A stretch of 64,000 bases of DNA from Neobacillus fumarioli NBRC 102428 (lineage in GTDB: Bacteria; Bacillota; Bacilli; Bacillales; Cytobacillaceae), in NCBI RefSeq assembly GCF_001591485.1, contig NZ_BCUZ01000004.1, forward strand, positions 1 through 64,000, written 5' to 3'. The notes under the pieces are model-generated. The model made no database searches. It had not been told where the DNA came from and worked only from the letters and a program-made list of their open reading frames with translations. Positions 30,879 through 40,339 of the stretch are shown one piece after another. Every line of letters begins with the position of its first letter. The stretch's first letter is position 1. The position numbers and the translations under genes are program-made.

Positions 30879-31394
30879 TTATTCTGGCTTTACTAAAAAT
30901 AATGGTTGTCCGTATTCTACTAATTGGCCATTTTTCACTAATACTTCAACAATTTCTCCGTTTACTTCGGCTTCAATCTCATTAAATAATTTCATTGCTT
31001 CAACGATACAAACAATCGAATCTTTTAATACCTTAGAACCTGGTTTTACATATGGATCGGCATCAGGACTCGGAGACGCATAAAACGTTCCAACCATTGG
31101 CGATGTAATCTTATGTAAATTTGCTGTATCAGCTTCGGCTGGTTCTTGAGTTTTAGGAGTCTCTTGTTTGGTTTCCTGTACTGCTGCTGGTGCAGGTGCA
31201 GCTGCTTGTACCGGAACATTTTGCACAATCGGCGCACTTTGAGCTGCTTGCACTACTGGCTGAACTGCTGCAACTGTTGCCCCATTATGTTTCTTCATTT
31301 TAATTTTTGAACCTTCGTTCTCGTATACGAATTCATCAATGGATGATTGGTCTACTAATTTAATTAGTTCCCGAATTTCTTGTACTTTTAACAT
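30879..31394 (-). CDS. accB: Acetyl-CoA carboxylase, biotin carboxyl carrier protein
   Basis: BCCP, carrier of the biotin group between AccC and the carboxyltransferase. The N-terminal helix region ([19 protein letters not shown]) is followed by a flexible Ala/Pro/Gln-rich linker (about residues 40-95) and the biotinyl domain with the biotinylated lysine in [13 protein letters not shown]. At 171 residues it is a typical BCCP. It heads the accB-accC-yqhY cluster. Confidence 0.97.
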   Translation of the reverse strand: MLKVQEIRELIKLVDQSSIDEFVYENEGSKIKMKKHNGATVAAVQPVVQAAQSAPIVQNVPVQAAAPAPAAVQETKQETPKTQEPAEADTANLHKITSPMVGTFYASPSPDADPYVKPGSKVLKDSIVCIVEAMKLFNEIEAEVNGEIVEVLVKNGQLVEYGQPLFLVKPE

Positions 31395-31580
31395 TTATTA
31401 CACCCCATGTTCCCAATATTTTAAGACTAGCTATTAATACTATACGATAATACCTTATGTAAGTTCAATAATCTAATGGCGTTTGTCACCCTCCATTCCA
31501 TCATAATACTTTTTTCAATTGATGTGAATGTAATTAAAGATTTTTTAAAAATAACATTTTTGACTTCTATTCTCAAGCAT

Positions 31581-31612
31581 AAAAAAAGGAAAGCACATGC
31601 TTTCCTTTTTTT
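31581..31612 (-). terminator. spoIIIA operon terminator
   Basis: Near-perfect palindrome of AAAAAAAGGAAAGC, ACAT loop and GCTTTCCTTTTTTT, directly after the spoIIIAH stop. Confidence 0.9.
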
Positions 31613-32168
31613 ATTTAGATGGTGTATATTCTACGGCAACGAAGTTGGTGTCGTTCATTTCTTTTTTCACTTTTTGAATGATATTATTGGCTTCAGATGC
31701 AGAAAGTTTTTTCTTAGATTTAACTGTCACTTTTACCTGTCCGCCATCTGCTCTGACAAGGGCATCGTCATACCCCATTGTTTTAATCAAGGTTTCGAGA
31801 ACTTCTTCGTGCTGTGCTATTTCATTTAGTTTGTCCATTTGATCCTTTATTTTGCTCCGTTCGTCAGCCGGAAGGTTTGTGGCAGCAAGTTCATTTGTTA
31901 GCTCTTCCTGCTGTTTGCTGCGCTCATCTTGTAATTTCATCCGCAATGCTTCAAAGTCACTGTCACCAGCTGCCTGTGAAATGATCTGCCCGCTGTCTTT
32001 GGAATTTGTTTGCGTTTTCGTTTGTTGCTTCCCTTGGTTTTTTGCATTTTGCTCTACTACAGCAAGATCTTTGCTTTTTGGTTCTGGAGACGTAATGTAG
32101 TAAACGGATAACACAACCACTAAACTTAGCATCGTTAATAACCATACTGTTTGTTTCTTCAATAGCAT
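31611..32168 (-). CDS. spoIIIAH: Stage III sporulation protein AH
   Basis: Mother-cell membrane protein that pairs with forespore SpoIIQ across the intermembrane space during engulfment. One N-terminal transmembrane segment (about residues 8-27), a Gln/Lys/Thr-rich linker, then a YscJ/FliF-like ring-building domain at the C-terminus (VTVKSKKKLSASEANNIIQKV). The 185 residues are slightly shorter than in B. subtilis. Last gene of the spoIIIA operon. Confidence 0.96.
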   Translation of the reverse strand: MLLKKQTVWLLTMLSLVVVLSVYYITSPEPKSKDLAVVEQNAKNQGKQQTKTQTNSKDSGQIISQAAGDSDFEALRMKLQDERSKQQEELTNELAATNLPADERSKIKDQMDKLNEIAQHEEVLETLIKTMGYDDALVRADGGQVKVTVKSKKKLSASEANNIIQKVKKEMNDTNFVAVEYTPSK

Positions 32169-32181
32169 TTCTTAATCCTCC

Positions 32182-32841
32182 TTATTTTTTTGGTTCTACT
32201 GCGACCCGGTAGCTTGGGACTCCTAATACTCTTGTCACAGCCTCTACAATCCATTTTTTTACTTCTATATTTTGAGCACCTTTGGCTACTACCAACACGC
32301 CGCGAATCGGCGGCTTTTTCGTCTGGACGACGATCGGCACTTCCTTATCACCGTTCTTGAGAATCACCAGTTGGGTATCTGTTGAGGAATCGGTCACTTT
32401 GCGCTGTCCACCATCATTCGCGGTTTCTTCTGTTGTTTGGGTCTTTGTCGTCGAATTTTTTTCAAAAATCTGTTTGTCGGTTGAATCAACGTTGATCACG
32501 ACCGTGACATCCTTGACACCTAACATTTCCTGGAGTGCTTTTTTTAACTGGTCCTCATACTTTTCTTCATATTCGGCAATGGCTGATGTTCCCCCGCCTT
32601 TATTCTGGCCAAAGACCGGAACATCACTGGACTGAACTTTTTGATTGGCGGCAGCAGGTACTGCTGTGCTTGTACCATTCGGTTTAAACAAGACATTTCC
32701 AACCACCATAAAAGCGGCGCCAATACATAGAACAAGAAGCATATATTGATATTTTCCTAATTTGTTGCTTCCGTTTTTATCCACTTTCAGCCATTTACTC
32801 AGCCATGAAAGCGGTCCTTGTGGTTTATCCATTCTGGTCAT
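32182..32841 (-). CDS. spoIIIAG: Stage III sporulation protein AG
   Basis: Component of the SpoIIIA-SpoIIQ channel; SpoIIIAG homologues form a large ring in the intermembrane space. One transmembrane segment near the N-terminus (YQYMLLVLCIGAAFMVVGNVLF), then a ring-building motif domain (EDQLKKALQEMLGVKDVTVVIN and RGVLVVAKGAQNIEVK). The ATG at 32839-32841 follows AAGGGGGG closely and overlaps spoIIIAF by 17 bp; the frame extends eight codons further but without a better site. Confidence 0.95.
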   Translation of the reverse strand: MTRMDKPQGPLSWLSKWLKVDKNGSNKLGKYQYMLLVLCIGAAFMVVGNVLFKPNGTSTAVPAAANQKVQSSDVPVFGQNKGGGTSAIAEYEEKYEDQLKKALQEMLGVKDVTVVINVDSTDKQIFEKNSTTKTQTTEETANDGGQRKVTDSSTDTQLVILKNGDKEVPIVVQTKKPPIRGVLVVAKGAQNIEVKKWIVEAVTRVLGVPSYRVAVEPKK

Positions 32842-33460
32842 CGATCCCCCCTTCAATCGAAACATTGACTAAGTTTTTTGTTACATTCCATTTTTGCGAG
32901 AGAAATGCGGCAATACGATCTGTTTGTTCTGTTTGGTCTGTTGATCTTTGAGAGGAAAGAGGTGTTTGGGTGTTAATGACAATCGGTTTAACCGCTTCGA
33001 TTGTTTTCTCCGCTTCTTTTGGTTTTAAGAGAACCGTAATTTTCTGGAGATTGTCAGGGAATGCTTGGTCACTTTTATTGTTCGTTGAGATATTAATTTT
33101 TTCGATCTCTAAACCGTATTGTTTCATCAACTCCTCCTCAGCCCCTTTTTTCAGCTGGGCAGCTGTTTCTTCTAAAATATATGCATGTTGGGAAGCTTGT
33201 ATTTCTTTTTTCTTTAAATCTATCGAATTTTTCAGATTGGTTGCTCCTGGTGCATGAAAGGAAGGAATAGATGCTAAAGATGTTTCAAAATCATTTGATA
33301 TTAATTTATAAACTGGGGTCAGGATAATGGCGATTAACAATAGTCCCATGACCATCTTTGTATATTTCTGCATGCTCGAACTCGGCAGGAGCATATCGAT
33401 AATCGTGGCTAACAAAATAAAAAGAATAATATTTGTTACCCACTCTTTTAAAAAGTCCAA
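32825..33460 (-). CDS. spoIIIAF: Stage III sporulation protein AF
   Basis: Membrane protein of the SpoIIIA complex with two N-terminal transmembrane helices (ILFILLATIIDMLLP and MGLLLIAIILTPVYKLI) flanking the family signature SSSMQKYTKMV, then a soluble domain. I place the start at TTG 33458-33460, 7 nt after AGGAGG. The GTG three codons earlier lies inside the ribosome site. This gives 211 residues beginning MDFLKEW, in line with the family. It overlaps spoIIIAG. Confidence 0.94.
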   Translation of the reverse strand: MDFLKEWVTNIILFILLATIIDMLLPSSSMQKYTKMVMGLLLIAIILTPVYKLISNDFETSLASIPSFHAPGATNLKNSIDLKKKEIQASQHAYILEETAAQLKKGAEEELMKQYGLEIEKINISTNNKSDQAFPDNLQKITVLLKPKEAEKTIEAVKPIVINTQTPLSSQRSTDQTEQTDRIAAFLSQKWNVTKNLVNVSIEGGIDDQNG

Positions 33461-33472
33461 AGAGCACACCTC

Positions 33473-34663
33473 CTATCGCATCATCATGGTCAAATTTCCG
33501 GCTGCCACGATAACGGTAATACTTAAAAAAAACATTAATGACACGATTCCTAGTGCGGCAAAAACATAAATGACACTTTTACTGATTATATCCAGGCATT
33601 TGATGATCGGGCCGCCTCCCAACGGCTGTAAGACGCTAGCGGCAAACTTGTAGATAAAAGAAATCATTAAGATCTTAACGGCTGGAAAGGCTGTAATAAT
33701 CATCAGGATAGCAACCCCTGCTAAACCAACACTGTTTTTTAAAAGGACAGATGCACTGACCACCGTGTCTGTTGCATCGGTAAACATTCTGCCAATCACC
33801 GGGATAAAGTTTCCGGTAATGAATTTCGCCGTACGAATTGCGATCCCATCTGTCACAGCAGCCGAAGCTCCCTGGACAGAAATAACACCGAGAAATACTG
33901 TTAAAAACAGCCCCATCAATCCAATGCTCCAATTTCGAAGCAATGAAGCTAATTGGGTAACCTTATAATGATCTGACATGGTACTGACAATGCTTAGCAA
34001 AGCTGATAAAAAGAGAAGCGGTAGAATAATATACTGCATGAACATACCGCTCATATTCATTAGAAACAAAATGACTGGGTGAAAGAAAGAGGCTGAGATC
34101 ACACCGCCTGATGCCGCCATTAATGCCAGCAAAAGCGGAATTAATGCTAGAACGAAGGAGATCATAGTTCCGATCGCTTCATTCGCATAACTGATCGCAA
34201 TATGAAAACTATTAAGCGCCAAAATAACCAGCACCATGTATACAATTGCGTAGGCAATCTTGGAGACATTGCTTTGTTCAAACGCATTTTGCATGGACTG
34301 CAGGACCATGCTGAAAATCGCCAGCATAATGATCGAACCGAGCAATTTCCCATTGGCAACAAACTCTTGAAAAGCAAACTTCAAAAATCCTTTCCCCCAT
34401 TCTTGAAGGGAAAATTTCTTATCGCCTTTTATAAAATCATAGAGGCTTCCTTTTTGACTTTCAGGAAGATACCCGCCATATTTCGTGGTGATATCCTCCC
34501 AAAATTTCTTTAGGTCCGTTAAATCTAACTTTTGGAGCTGGGAATCTACTAGCTGCTGTGGTGAAAATTGTGTAGTGGAATCTTCGGAAGCCTGAACATT
34601 TGGGATAAAAAAAAGAAAAAAGAAAAGAATCGTAATCGGAATAATCTGCAGCCATTGCTTCAA
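33473..34663 (-). CDS. spoIIIAE: Stage III sporulation protein AE
   Basis: Polytopic membrane protein of the SpoIIIA complex, 396 residues. It has an N-terminal signal-like segment ending near VQAS, a short soluble region, and about seven hydrophobic segments starting near residue 110. Conserved features include FHPVILFLMNMSGMFMQYIILPL and ITGNFIPVIGRMFTDATDTVV. It is the largest membrane component and likely part of the channel base in the mother-cell membrane. Confidence 0.96.
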   Translation of the reverse strand: MKQWLQIIPITILFFFLFFIPNVQASEDSTTQFSPQQLVDSQLQKLDLTDLKKFWEDITTKYGGYLPESQKGSLYDFIKGDKKFSLQEWGKGFLKFAFQEFVANGKLLGSIIMLAIFSMVLQSMQNAFEQSNVSKIAYAIVYMVLVILALNSFHIAISYANEAIGTMISFVLALIPLLLALMAASGGVISASFFHPVILFLMNMSGMFMQYIILPLLFLSALLSIVSTMSDHYKVTQLASLLRNWSIGLMGLFLTVFLGVISVQGASAAVTDGIAIRTAKFITGNFIPVIGRMFTDATDTVVSASVLLKNSVGLAGVAILMIITAFPAVKILMISFIYKFAASVLQPLGGGPIIKCLDIISKSVIYVFAALGIVSLMFFLSITVIVAAGNLTMMMR

Positions 34664-34691
34664 TGTTTACACCTCGTTTTAAGGATTGGGA

Positions 34692-35081
34692 TCAGCTCGG
34701 AATAAGTTTAATAATTGTTTCAATTAATACCGTTAGTATAGGTACTGCCATCGCAAGAATGATGACTTTTCCAGCTAATTCAATTTTCGAGGCGATGGAG
34801 CCTTGTCCCGCATCCTTCGTTATTTGCACGGCAAATTCAGCGATATAGGCAATGCCAATGATTTTCAAAATGGTTTCGACATAGACTAAATTTACTTTTG
34901 CATTTACGGCCAATCTTTCCACCATGTGAACAATCTCATAAATCTTATCAACCAAAAAAAGGAAAATTGAGCAACCAGTAAATACGATCAAAAGAAAAGC
35001 AAAATTAGGCTTTTGTTCTTTTACAATCAGGGCAAGAAAGGTGGCTACAAGAGAGATTCCGACGATTTTTACGATTTCAAT
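34692..35081 (-). CDS. spoIIIAD: Stage III sporulation protein AD, apparent ATT start
   Basis: Small polytopic membrane protein of the SpoIIIA complex. The first ATG in frame would give only 99 residues and lose conserved sequence. The frame continues upstream with clear homology (IVKIVGISLVATFLALIVKE, then QKPNFAFLLIVFTG) for another 30 codons. No ATG, GTG, TTG or CTG lies between the ribosome site and that homology. AAAGGGGGG (35091-35099) is 7 nt from an in-frame ATT at 35079-35081, giving 129 residues, close to the roughly 130 of the family. An ATT start is inferred; a base error near the G-run is the main alternative. Confidence 0.88.
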   Translation of the reverse strand: MEIVKIVGISLVATFLALIVKEQKPNFAFLLIVFTGCSIFLFLVDKIYEIVHMVERLAVNAKVNLVYVETILKIIGIAYIAEFAVQITKDAGQGSIASKIELAGKVIILAMAVPILTVLIETIIKLIPS

Positions 35082-35097
35082 AGCAAAGCCCCCCTTT

Positions 35098-35301
35098 CTA
35101 TTGAAACAAAAAGACTGATTTTATTTTTTGAAACAAATCATCAACAATGGAAGCTACTTGAAAGAGGATATAGATAAATCCAAATAAAGTGACCCACTGG
35201 GCATATTCTTTCTTCCCGACTTGATCAAGCACAGTATGCAAAAATGCCACAACAATTCCTACGCCGGCAATCTTGAAAATAATATCCGCATCTAAATTCA
35301 T
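35098..35301 (-). CDS. spoIIIAC: Stage III sporulation protein AC
   Basis: Two-helix membrane protein of 67 residues (IIFKIAGVGIVVAFLHTVLDQ and WVTLFGFIYILFQVASIVDDL), a standard SpoIIIAC. It is paralogous in topology to SpoIIIAD, with which it is thought to form part of the SpoIIIA membrane complex. It sits 11 bp after spoIIIAB and 16 bp before spoIIIAD. Confidence 0.95.
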   Translation of the reverse strand: MNLDADIIFKIAGVGIVVAFLHTVLDQVGKKEYAQWVTLFGFIYILFQVASIVDDLFQKIKSVFLFQ

Positions 35302-35312
35302 CGCTTTTCCCC

Positions 35313-35828
35313 CTAAAATAATAAGATGATGAGTAATAGCCCTGCCAAGAAGCCAAGACTTTTTACCATTTTTTCGTATTTGGCCTGTGCTTGTACGGCA
35401 TCTGCTTCTTCTCGTTCGAGGTGAGAAAGAGTAAGCATAATATGTTTTTGCTGGGAAAAGCGATCATGCCTGCCCAGAGTTTCACCAAATTGTTTCATGA
35501 TTTCAAATTCTCCCTGCTTTAAGGCAGTGGATTTCCAAACCTCTTTCAAACTTTCTTCCCATGCGTCTTTCACCGTTGTTTCCGTATTGGTTAACTTCCC
35601 AGCAAACGATTCAAAAAATGAAGAAAAGGGGCGTGTCATTTGGGATGCTAACCGCCTTGCCGCTTCATGCAGCGGTGTATGTCCATACATAATCTCCGCA
35701 TCCAGTGACTGCAGAGCAGATCTTAAAGCTCTAAGCTGGCGCGGCCGTTCGCTAAAATTTCGTGAAGCTTCAAACCCGATCACAGTCGTGGCTACAATAA
35801 TGAAAATGGCACCAATCAATTTAACCAT
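35313..35828 (-). CDS. spoIIIAB: Stage III sporulation protein AB
   Basis: Membrane-anchored protein of 171 residues with hydrophobic segments at both ends (IGAIFIIVATTVIGFEA and SLGFLAGLLLIILLF) around a helical soluble domain. It shows distant resemblance to the GspF/T2SS fold, while SpoIIIAA resembles the secretion ATPase. Family motif SERPRQLRALRSALQSLDAEI near residue 25. It abuts spoIIIAA with no gap. Confidence 0.95.
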   Translation of the reverse strand: MVKLIGAIFIIVATTVIGFEASRNFSERPRQLRALRSALQSLDAEIMYGHTPLHEAARRLASQMTRPFSSFFESFAGKLTNTETTVKDAWEESLKEVWKSTALKQGEFEIMKQFGETLGRHDRFSQQKHIMLTLSHLEREEADAVQAQAKYEKMVKSLGFLAGLLLIILLF

Positions 35829-36755
35829 TTATGTCACTCTCACTTTTTGTTTCATTTCCTCCCCATTTTTATCTAAAATATGGGTAATAGTTCCGGGGCC
35901 GGCATTCCTGTTGAGAACAATAAACCGTTCAAAGATTTGTTGTTTGAGAATTTCCTGCAGTGAGGGCCTTTTCTTGATTTCTTCCAAACTACTTCCATGT
36001 GTTGTCATCAGCAATTTAATGCCAGCATGAACTGCCTCTTGAATAGCCTCCGCATCCTCCTTGCGACCAATTTCATCCACAATAAGAACATCCGGACTCA
36101 TGGAACGGATCATCATCATCATTCCCTCTGCCTTTGGACAGGCGTCCAGAACGTCCAAACGGGGGCCAAAGGTTAATTGAGGAATGCCATTGACACAGCC
36201 GGCAATTTCACTTCGTTCATCCACAAGACCTACCTTGCTTGCCTGAATGCCTTGTGCTTTAATGCCTGTCGAAATGATTCTGGCGAAATCTCGCAGCAAT
36301 GTCGTCTTCCCTGTTTGCGGGGGACCGATAACCATTGTATTCATCCAGCCCCCTTGAAAAATATAAGGTATCATCGGCTCGCCAGCTCCAATTTTTTCAC
36401 GGGCAATTCGAATATTAAAAGAAGAAATATCCCGAATCGCCTTCACCTTTCCTCCCTCAAGGATGACCTTGCCAGCAAGTCCAATTCGATGTCCCCCGGC
36501 AATTGTGATATATCCCTGTTTCAATTCTTCTTCAAGTGTATAAATGGAGAAATGACTGATTTTATTCATTAGGTGAAAGGCATCATCAGCTGTGACAATG
36601 TAAGGCAAAAAACAAGGCGGACATCCGCTTACGGTAATTTCAATCGGCCGGTTAATTCGCACCCTGATTTCTTCTAGTTCATCTTTTTGATTAGGAGGGA
36701 TCTGTCCGATATGGCTGGCAATACTTTTAGGTAAGAAATGAAAAATCGTTTCCAC
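35829..36755 (-). CDS. spoIIIAA: Stage III sporulation protein AA (ATPase)
   Basis: Secretion-type ATPase thought to energise or open the SpoIIIA-SpoIIQ channel. Walker A GPPQTGKTT near residue 145, Walker B DVLIVDEIGRKEDAEAI, and the family block VDERSEIAGCVNGIPQLTFG between them. The 308 residues match the family. It is the first gene of the operon, about 40 bp downstream of a SigE-like promoter. Confidence 0.97.
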   Translation of the reverse strand: METIFHFLPKSIASHIGQIPPNQKDELEEIRVRINRPIEITVSGCPPCFLPYIVTADDAFHLMNKISHFSIYTLEEELKQGYITIAGGHRIGLAGKVILEGGKVKAIRDISSFNIRIAREKIGAGEPMIPYIFQGGWMNTMVIGPPQTGKTTLLRDFARIISTGIKAQGIQASKVGLVDERSEIAGCVNGIPQLTFGPRLDVLDACPKAEGMMMMIRSMSPDVLIVDEIGRKEDAEAIQEAVHAGIKLLMTTHGSSLEEIKKRPSLQEILKQQIFERFIVLNRNAGPGTITHILDKNGEEMKQKVRVT

Positions 36756-36793
36756 GTTGGCTCCTCCTCATTACTGCCTGTCTTACTAATTAA

Positions 36794-36821
36794 AATGTAT
36801 GCCTGTCCAGCCGCAATATGA
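36794..36821 (-). promoter_or_regulatory. SigE promoter of the spoIIIA operon
   Basis: Minus-strand -35 TCATATT and -10 CATACATT with a 13-nt spacer, matching the sigma-E consensus (KMATATT / CATACANT). The spoIIIA operon is a known mother-cell sigma-E target. Confidence 0.8.
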
Positions 36822-36894
36822 CTTCCAAATCTGTTAATTCTTCTATCGATTTAATAGAACTTGTATCGAGATGAACAGTTTAAGGTTTCGAAAT

Positions 36895-36932
36895 AAAAAA
36901 GCCCCAGGCCGCACTGTAGCGGCCTAAGGCTT
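36895..36932 (-). terminator. efp terminator
   Basis: Stem built on GGCCGC / GCGGCC with outer AAGCC / GGCTT pairs and a 6-nt loop, followed on the minus strand by TTTTTTATTTC, right after the efp stop. Confidence 0.88.
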
Positions 36933-36941
36933 CTTTATCTA

Positions 36942-37499
36942 TTATGCTCTTGATACGTAAGTACCATCAGTCGTATTGATAATTAATTTATCCCCTTGGT
37001 TGACGAAGAATGGAACTTGAACGACAAGGCCGGTTTCAAGTGTAGCCGGTTTGGAACCGCCTGAAGCTGTGTCCCCCTTGATTCCTGGTTCGGTTTCAAC
37101 CACTTCTAATTCCACTGTATTTGGCAATTCAACACCAAGTGTTTCGCCTTGGAACATGACAATGTATACTTCCATGTTTTCTTTTAAAAACTTTAATTCG
37201 TGTTCAATGCTTGATGCCGGCAGTTCAACCTGCTCATAGGATTCCATATCCATGAACACGTGCTGATCACCGCTTGCATACAAATACTGCATTTTGCGGT
37301 TATCAATTTGCGCTTTCTCTACTTTTTCACCAGCGCGGAATGTTTTTTCCTGAATGGCTCCGGTACGAAGATTGCGCAGCTTGGAACGGACAAAAGCAGC
37401 TCCCTTACCTGGCTTTACATGTTGGAAATCAATGACACGCCAAATGCTACCATCCACTTCAATCGTTAATCCTGTACGGAAATCGTTAACTGAAATCAT
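36942..37499 (-). CDS. efp: Elongation factor P
   Basis: Three-domain tRNA-mimicking factor that relieves ribosome stalling at polyproline. The 185 residues have the domain I loop [17 protein letters not shown]; the tip lysine (Lys in KPGKG, near residue 32) is the position modified in other bacteria. The C-terminal OB domain reads [21 protein letters not shown]. It lies 20 bp after the Xaa-Pro peptidase gene, as in B. subtilis. Confidence 0.98.
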   Translation of the reverse strand: MISVNDFRTGLTIEVDGSIWRVIDFQHVKPGKGAAFVRSKLRNLRTGAIQEKTFRAGEKVEKAQIDNRKMQYLYASGDQHVFMDMESYEQVELPASSIEHELKFLKENMEVYIVMFQGETLGVELPNTVELEVVETEPGIKGDTASGGSKPATLETGLVVQVPFFVNQGDKLIINTTDGTYVSRA

Positions 37500-37519
37500 C
37501 TCTAGTCCTCCTAAAATTG

Positions 37520-38581
37520 TTACAAAATGATAAGTTCTTTTGCAGAATGAGTGAGTGCTTCATTATGGCCTTTCGTGATCAGCACATCATCTTCGATCCG
37601 AACGCCTCCAAGACCCGGAATATAAATGCCAGGCTCACATGTTACGATCATACCTGGTTCTAAAACAAGCTCAGACTTCATGGAAAGAGAAGGGCCTTCA
37701 TGAACTTCCAGACCGATTCCATGGCCGGTTGAATGCCCAAAATATTCGCCATATCCTTTTTCCGATATGTAATCTCTTGTTAAAGCATCCGCTTGCTTTC
37801 CGGTCATACCAGGCTTAATGCCTTCCATTCCGCGCAGCTGTGCTTCGAGAACAATTTCATATATCGCTTTCAGCTTGCTGTCAGGTTCTCCGACGGCAAT
37901 TGTTCTTGTTATATCCGAAACATATCCTTTGTAATTGGCTCCATAATCGAGTGTAACCATATCACCTTTTTCAATAACCTTTTCGCTTGCAACACCGTGC
38001 GGCAGTGCGGAACGATAGCCTGAGGCAACAATGGTGTCAAACGATGAAGATACCGCTCCTGACTTTCGCATAAAGAATTCTAACTCATTCGCTACTTCTA
38101 ATTCGGTTATGCCTGGACGGATAAAATCCAAAATATGTTTAAAGGCAGCATCCGCAATATCTGCTGCTTCCTTTATTATCTTAATCTCTGCATCCGTCTT
38201 AATCAAGCGTAACTTTTCAATTACTCCTGAAACCGGAACAAGTTCAGCTTCAATTTCTTTGTCATATACTTTATAAGAGGCGAAGCTTATATAGTCTTCT
38301 TCAAATCCGAGTTTTTGAATACCTAATTTCTTAACCTGTCTGGCGACTTCCTGAGGAATCGTATCAGAAAACTTAATAATCTCAAAGCCTTCACATTGTT
38401 TTGATGCTTGTTCAATATAGCGGAAATCTGTAATAAACTGTGCTTGATCACTGCTGATTAAGACAACCCCGGAAGTGCCGGTAAAATTTGATATGTAACG
38501 GCGATTAAAGGGTCTTGAAATTAATATTCCATCAATGCCATTCGCCTCGAAAGCAGCTCTTAATTTTTCCAATTTCCCCAT
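37520..38581 (-). CDS. yqhT: Xaa-Pro aminopeptidase (YqhT, M24B)
   Basis: Pita-bread metallopeptidase removing N-terminal residues before proline. Metal ligands are seen in [18 protein letters not shown] (two Asp), [14 protein letters not shown] (His), [10 protein letters not shown] (Glu) and [10 protein letters not shown] (Glu). An N-terminal creatinase-like domain spans about residues 5-130. The ATG at 38579-38581, 10 nt from AAGGAG, gives 353 residues; a GTG three codons upstream overlaps the ribosome site. In B. subtilis aroQ (yqhS) lies directly upstream; it is absent here. Confidence 0.93.
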   Translation of the reverse strand: MGKLEKLRAAFEANGIDGILISRPFNRRYISNFTGTSGVVLISSDQAQFITDFRYIEQASKQCEGFEIIKFSDTIPQEVARQVKKLGIQKLGFEEDYISFASYKVYDKEIEAELVPVSGVIEKLRLIKTDAEIKIIKEAADIADAAFKHILDFIRPGITELEVANELEFFMRKSGAVSSSFDTIVASGYRSALPHGVASEKVIEKGDMVTLDYGANYKGYVSDITRTIAVGEPDSKLKAIYEIVLEAQLRGMEGIKPGMTGKQADALTRDYISEKGYGEYFGHSTGHGIGLEVHEGPSLSMKSELVLEPGMIVTCEPGIYIPGLGGVRIEDDVLITKGHNEALTHSAKELIIL

Positions 38582-38651
38582 ATTCTCCACTCTCCTTATT
38601 CATCACATGATTCATTGTAACATAAGTCTATTCATTCAGACTATTACAGAG

Positions 38652-39146
38652 TCAACTGGACGCTTCTCTATTCTGTGTATTCTTGATTTGATATTCATAA
38701 CTAATGGAATAACCGATAAAAATTCCATAAACGATATATAAGCAAATGGATGTGATAACTGTATCCTGCTTTAATTCAGTAAATGGTTTAATTCCGGTAA
38801 AAAGCGGATTTAAAATGAAAAATACAATGAAAAACAATACAATTCCATAGACTGCTCCCATCCACCAACCTTTAAACCTTTTAAGCAAGAAATAATAAAT
38901 ATAAGCAGCGACAACAGAAATAATCCCTAATAAAATAATGGATAGAACAGTCCCCTGCCACTTATATTTCCAATTTCCAAGCGTCCATGGTTCAACAATC
39001 ACATTGGGGCGAATTTCGGTAAAATGAAAAAAGGCTGCCAGAAATCCAATTATTCCCCAAAAGACACCTCCAAATAATCCTGTCCAAAAAACCATAACTG
39101 GCAATGCCATGGGCTTCGGATAATTGGTCTTTTGTTTTTGTACCAT
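38652..39146 (-). CDS. yqhR: YqhR family membrane protein
   Basis: Conserved membrane protein of unknown function. The 164 residues have four predicted transmembrane helices (VFWTGLFGGVFWGIIGFLAA; TVLSIILLGIISVVAAYIYYF; VYGIVLFFIVFFILNPL; SICLYIVYGIFIGYSI). The ATG at 39144-39146 is spaced 9 nt from GGAGG, so a TTG three codons earlier is rejected. It is divergent from yqhQ, as in B. subtilis. Confidence 0.88.
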   Translation of the reverse strand: MVQKQKTNYPKPMALPVMVFWTGLFGGVFWGIIGFLAAFFHFTEIRPNVIVEPWTLGNWKYKWQGTVLSIILLGIISVVAAYIYYFLLKRFKGWWMGAVYGIVLFFIVFFILNPLFTGIKPFTELKQDTVITSICLYIVYGIFIGYSISYEYQIKNTQNREASS

Positions 39147-39337
39147 AAAAAACAACCTCCAACCGCATCGATATAATAACCAATGTTAGTATGCCCTTTA
39201 TTTGTCAATGTTTTTCATAAAAAATTTTTTTAATTTTAATTGGAAAGAATATGTAAGTCCTAGAGGTTTTTTGCTTTTTCTAGTAGAATAAATGTGAGTA
39301 CATACTATACAACTTTTGTTAGATTGGTGTTGATGAG

Positions 39338-40273
39338 ATGTCAGATTCTAAAAAGGCAGTTTATGGCGGTCAAGCAGTTGTTGAAGGAGTTATGTTTGGC
39401 GGGAAATATCATTATGTTACGGCTATTCGCAGGAAGGACCGGTCCATCGACTACTTCCATATGCCCCGAAAGGAAAATCCATCCTTGAAAAAAATTCCGT
39501 TTCTTCGCGGCATAATTGCCATCATTGAAGCAAGTGCAAACGGTGCAAAACATTTAAATTTCTCTACGGATCGTTATGATGTTGATCCGAAAGATGATGA
39601 AAAATTAAAGAATCAAGAAAGCTCCAAATTTGTCATGTACCTTGGTGTAGCGACAGTCGGTGTCATATCGTTTCTGTTTGGGAAATTTGCCCTCACGTTA
39701 ATCCCCATTTTCCTGGCAGAGTTAACAAGGCCGATTTTTTCATCGGATATTGCCCAGGTGTTAATGGAAGGTTTTTTTAAGCTGATGCTTTTGCTTTGCT
39801 ACATTTATTTTGTCTCCATGACGCCATTAATCAAAAGGGTGTTTCAATATCACGGTGCCGAGCATAAAGTAATAAATACCTTTGAATCTGGAACCGAATT
39901 AACCGTGGAAAATGTTCAGGCACATTCCAGGCTTCATTACCGCTGCGGAAGCAGTTTCATTCTATTTACGGTTATTGTCGGAGTTTTTGTCTATATGGCT
40001 GTTCCCACCTCACCGTTATGGTTAAGGATTTTAGACCGTCTTCTGTTAATTCCTGTTGTATTGGGAATTGCTTTTGAAGTATTGCAATTCACCAATAAAT
40101 TAAGGAATATTCCAGTACTAAAATATCTTGGTTTTCCTGGTCTTTGGCTGCAGCTGTTGACCACCAAGGAACCAGACGATGACCAAGTTGAAGTAGCAAT
40201 TTGTTCCTTTAAAGAATTACTGCGGAGGGAAAAAGAATCTGGTCTCAGTTTCGGGGAGGAAGAAATTGTCTAA
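39338..40273 (+). CDS. yqhQ: DUF1385 membrane protein (YqhQ)
   Basis: Conserved membrane protein of unknown function, 311 residues. N-terminal signature YGGQAVVEGVMFGGKYHYVTAIRRKD, several transmembrane segments (about 100-150 and 205-250), and a conserved central YHGAEHKVINTFESG followed by HYRCGSSFILF. These conserved His/Glu/Cys residues suggest metal or enzymatic function, but none is established that I know of. First of two plus-strand genes. Confidence 0.92.
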   Translation: MSDSKKAVYGGQAVVEGVMFGGKYHYVTAIRRKDRSIDYFHMPRKENPSLKKIPFLRGIIAIIEASANGAKHLNFSTDRYDVDPKDDEKLKNQESSKFVMYLGVATVGVISFLFGKFALTLIPIFLAELTRPIFSSDIAQVLMEGFFKLMLLLCYIYFVSMTPLIKRVFQYHGAEHKVINTFESGTELTVENVQAHSRLHYRCGSSFILFTVIVGVFVYMAVPTSPLWLRILDRLLLIPVVLGIAFEVLQFTNKLRNIPVLKYLGFPGLWLQLLTTKEPDDDQVEVAICSFKELLRREKESGLSFGEEEIV

Positions 40274-40339
40274 ATATTTAATGGATATGGTTTAAAAGAG
40301 GAAAAAAATGCTTATGATGCTCTTAGGGAGGTGCCTATC

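Noticed and set aside
34692-34991. spoIIIAD as a 99-codon gene from the first ATG
   Set aside because: This drops about 30 conserved residues and leaves the good ribosome site about 100 bp upstream unused.
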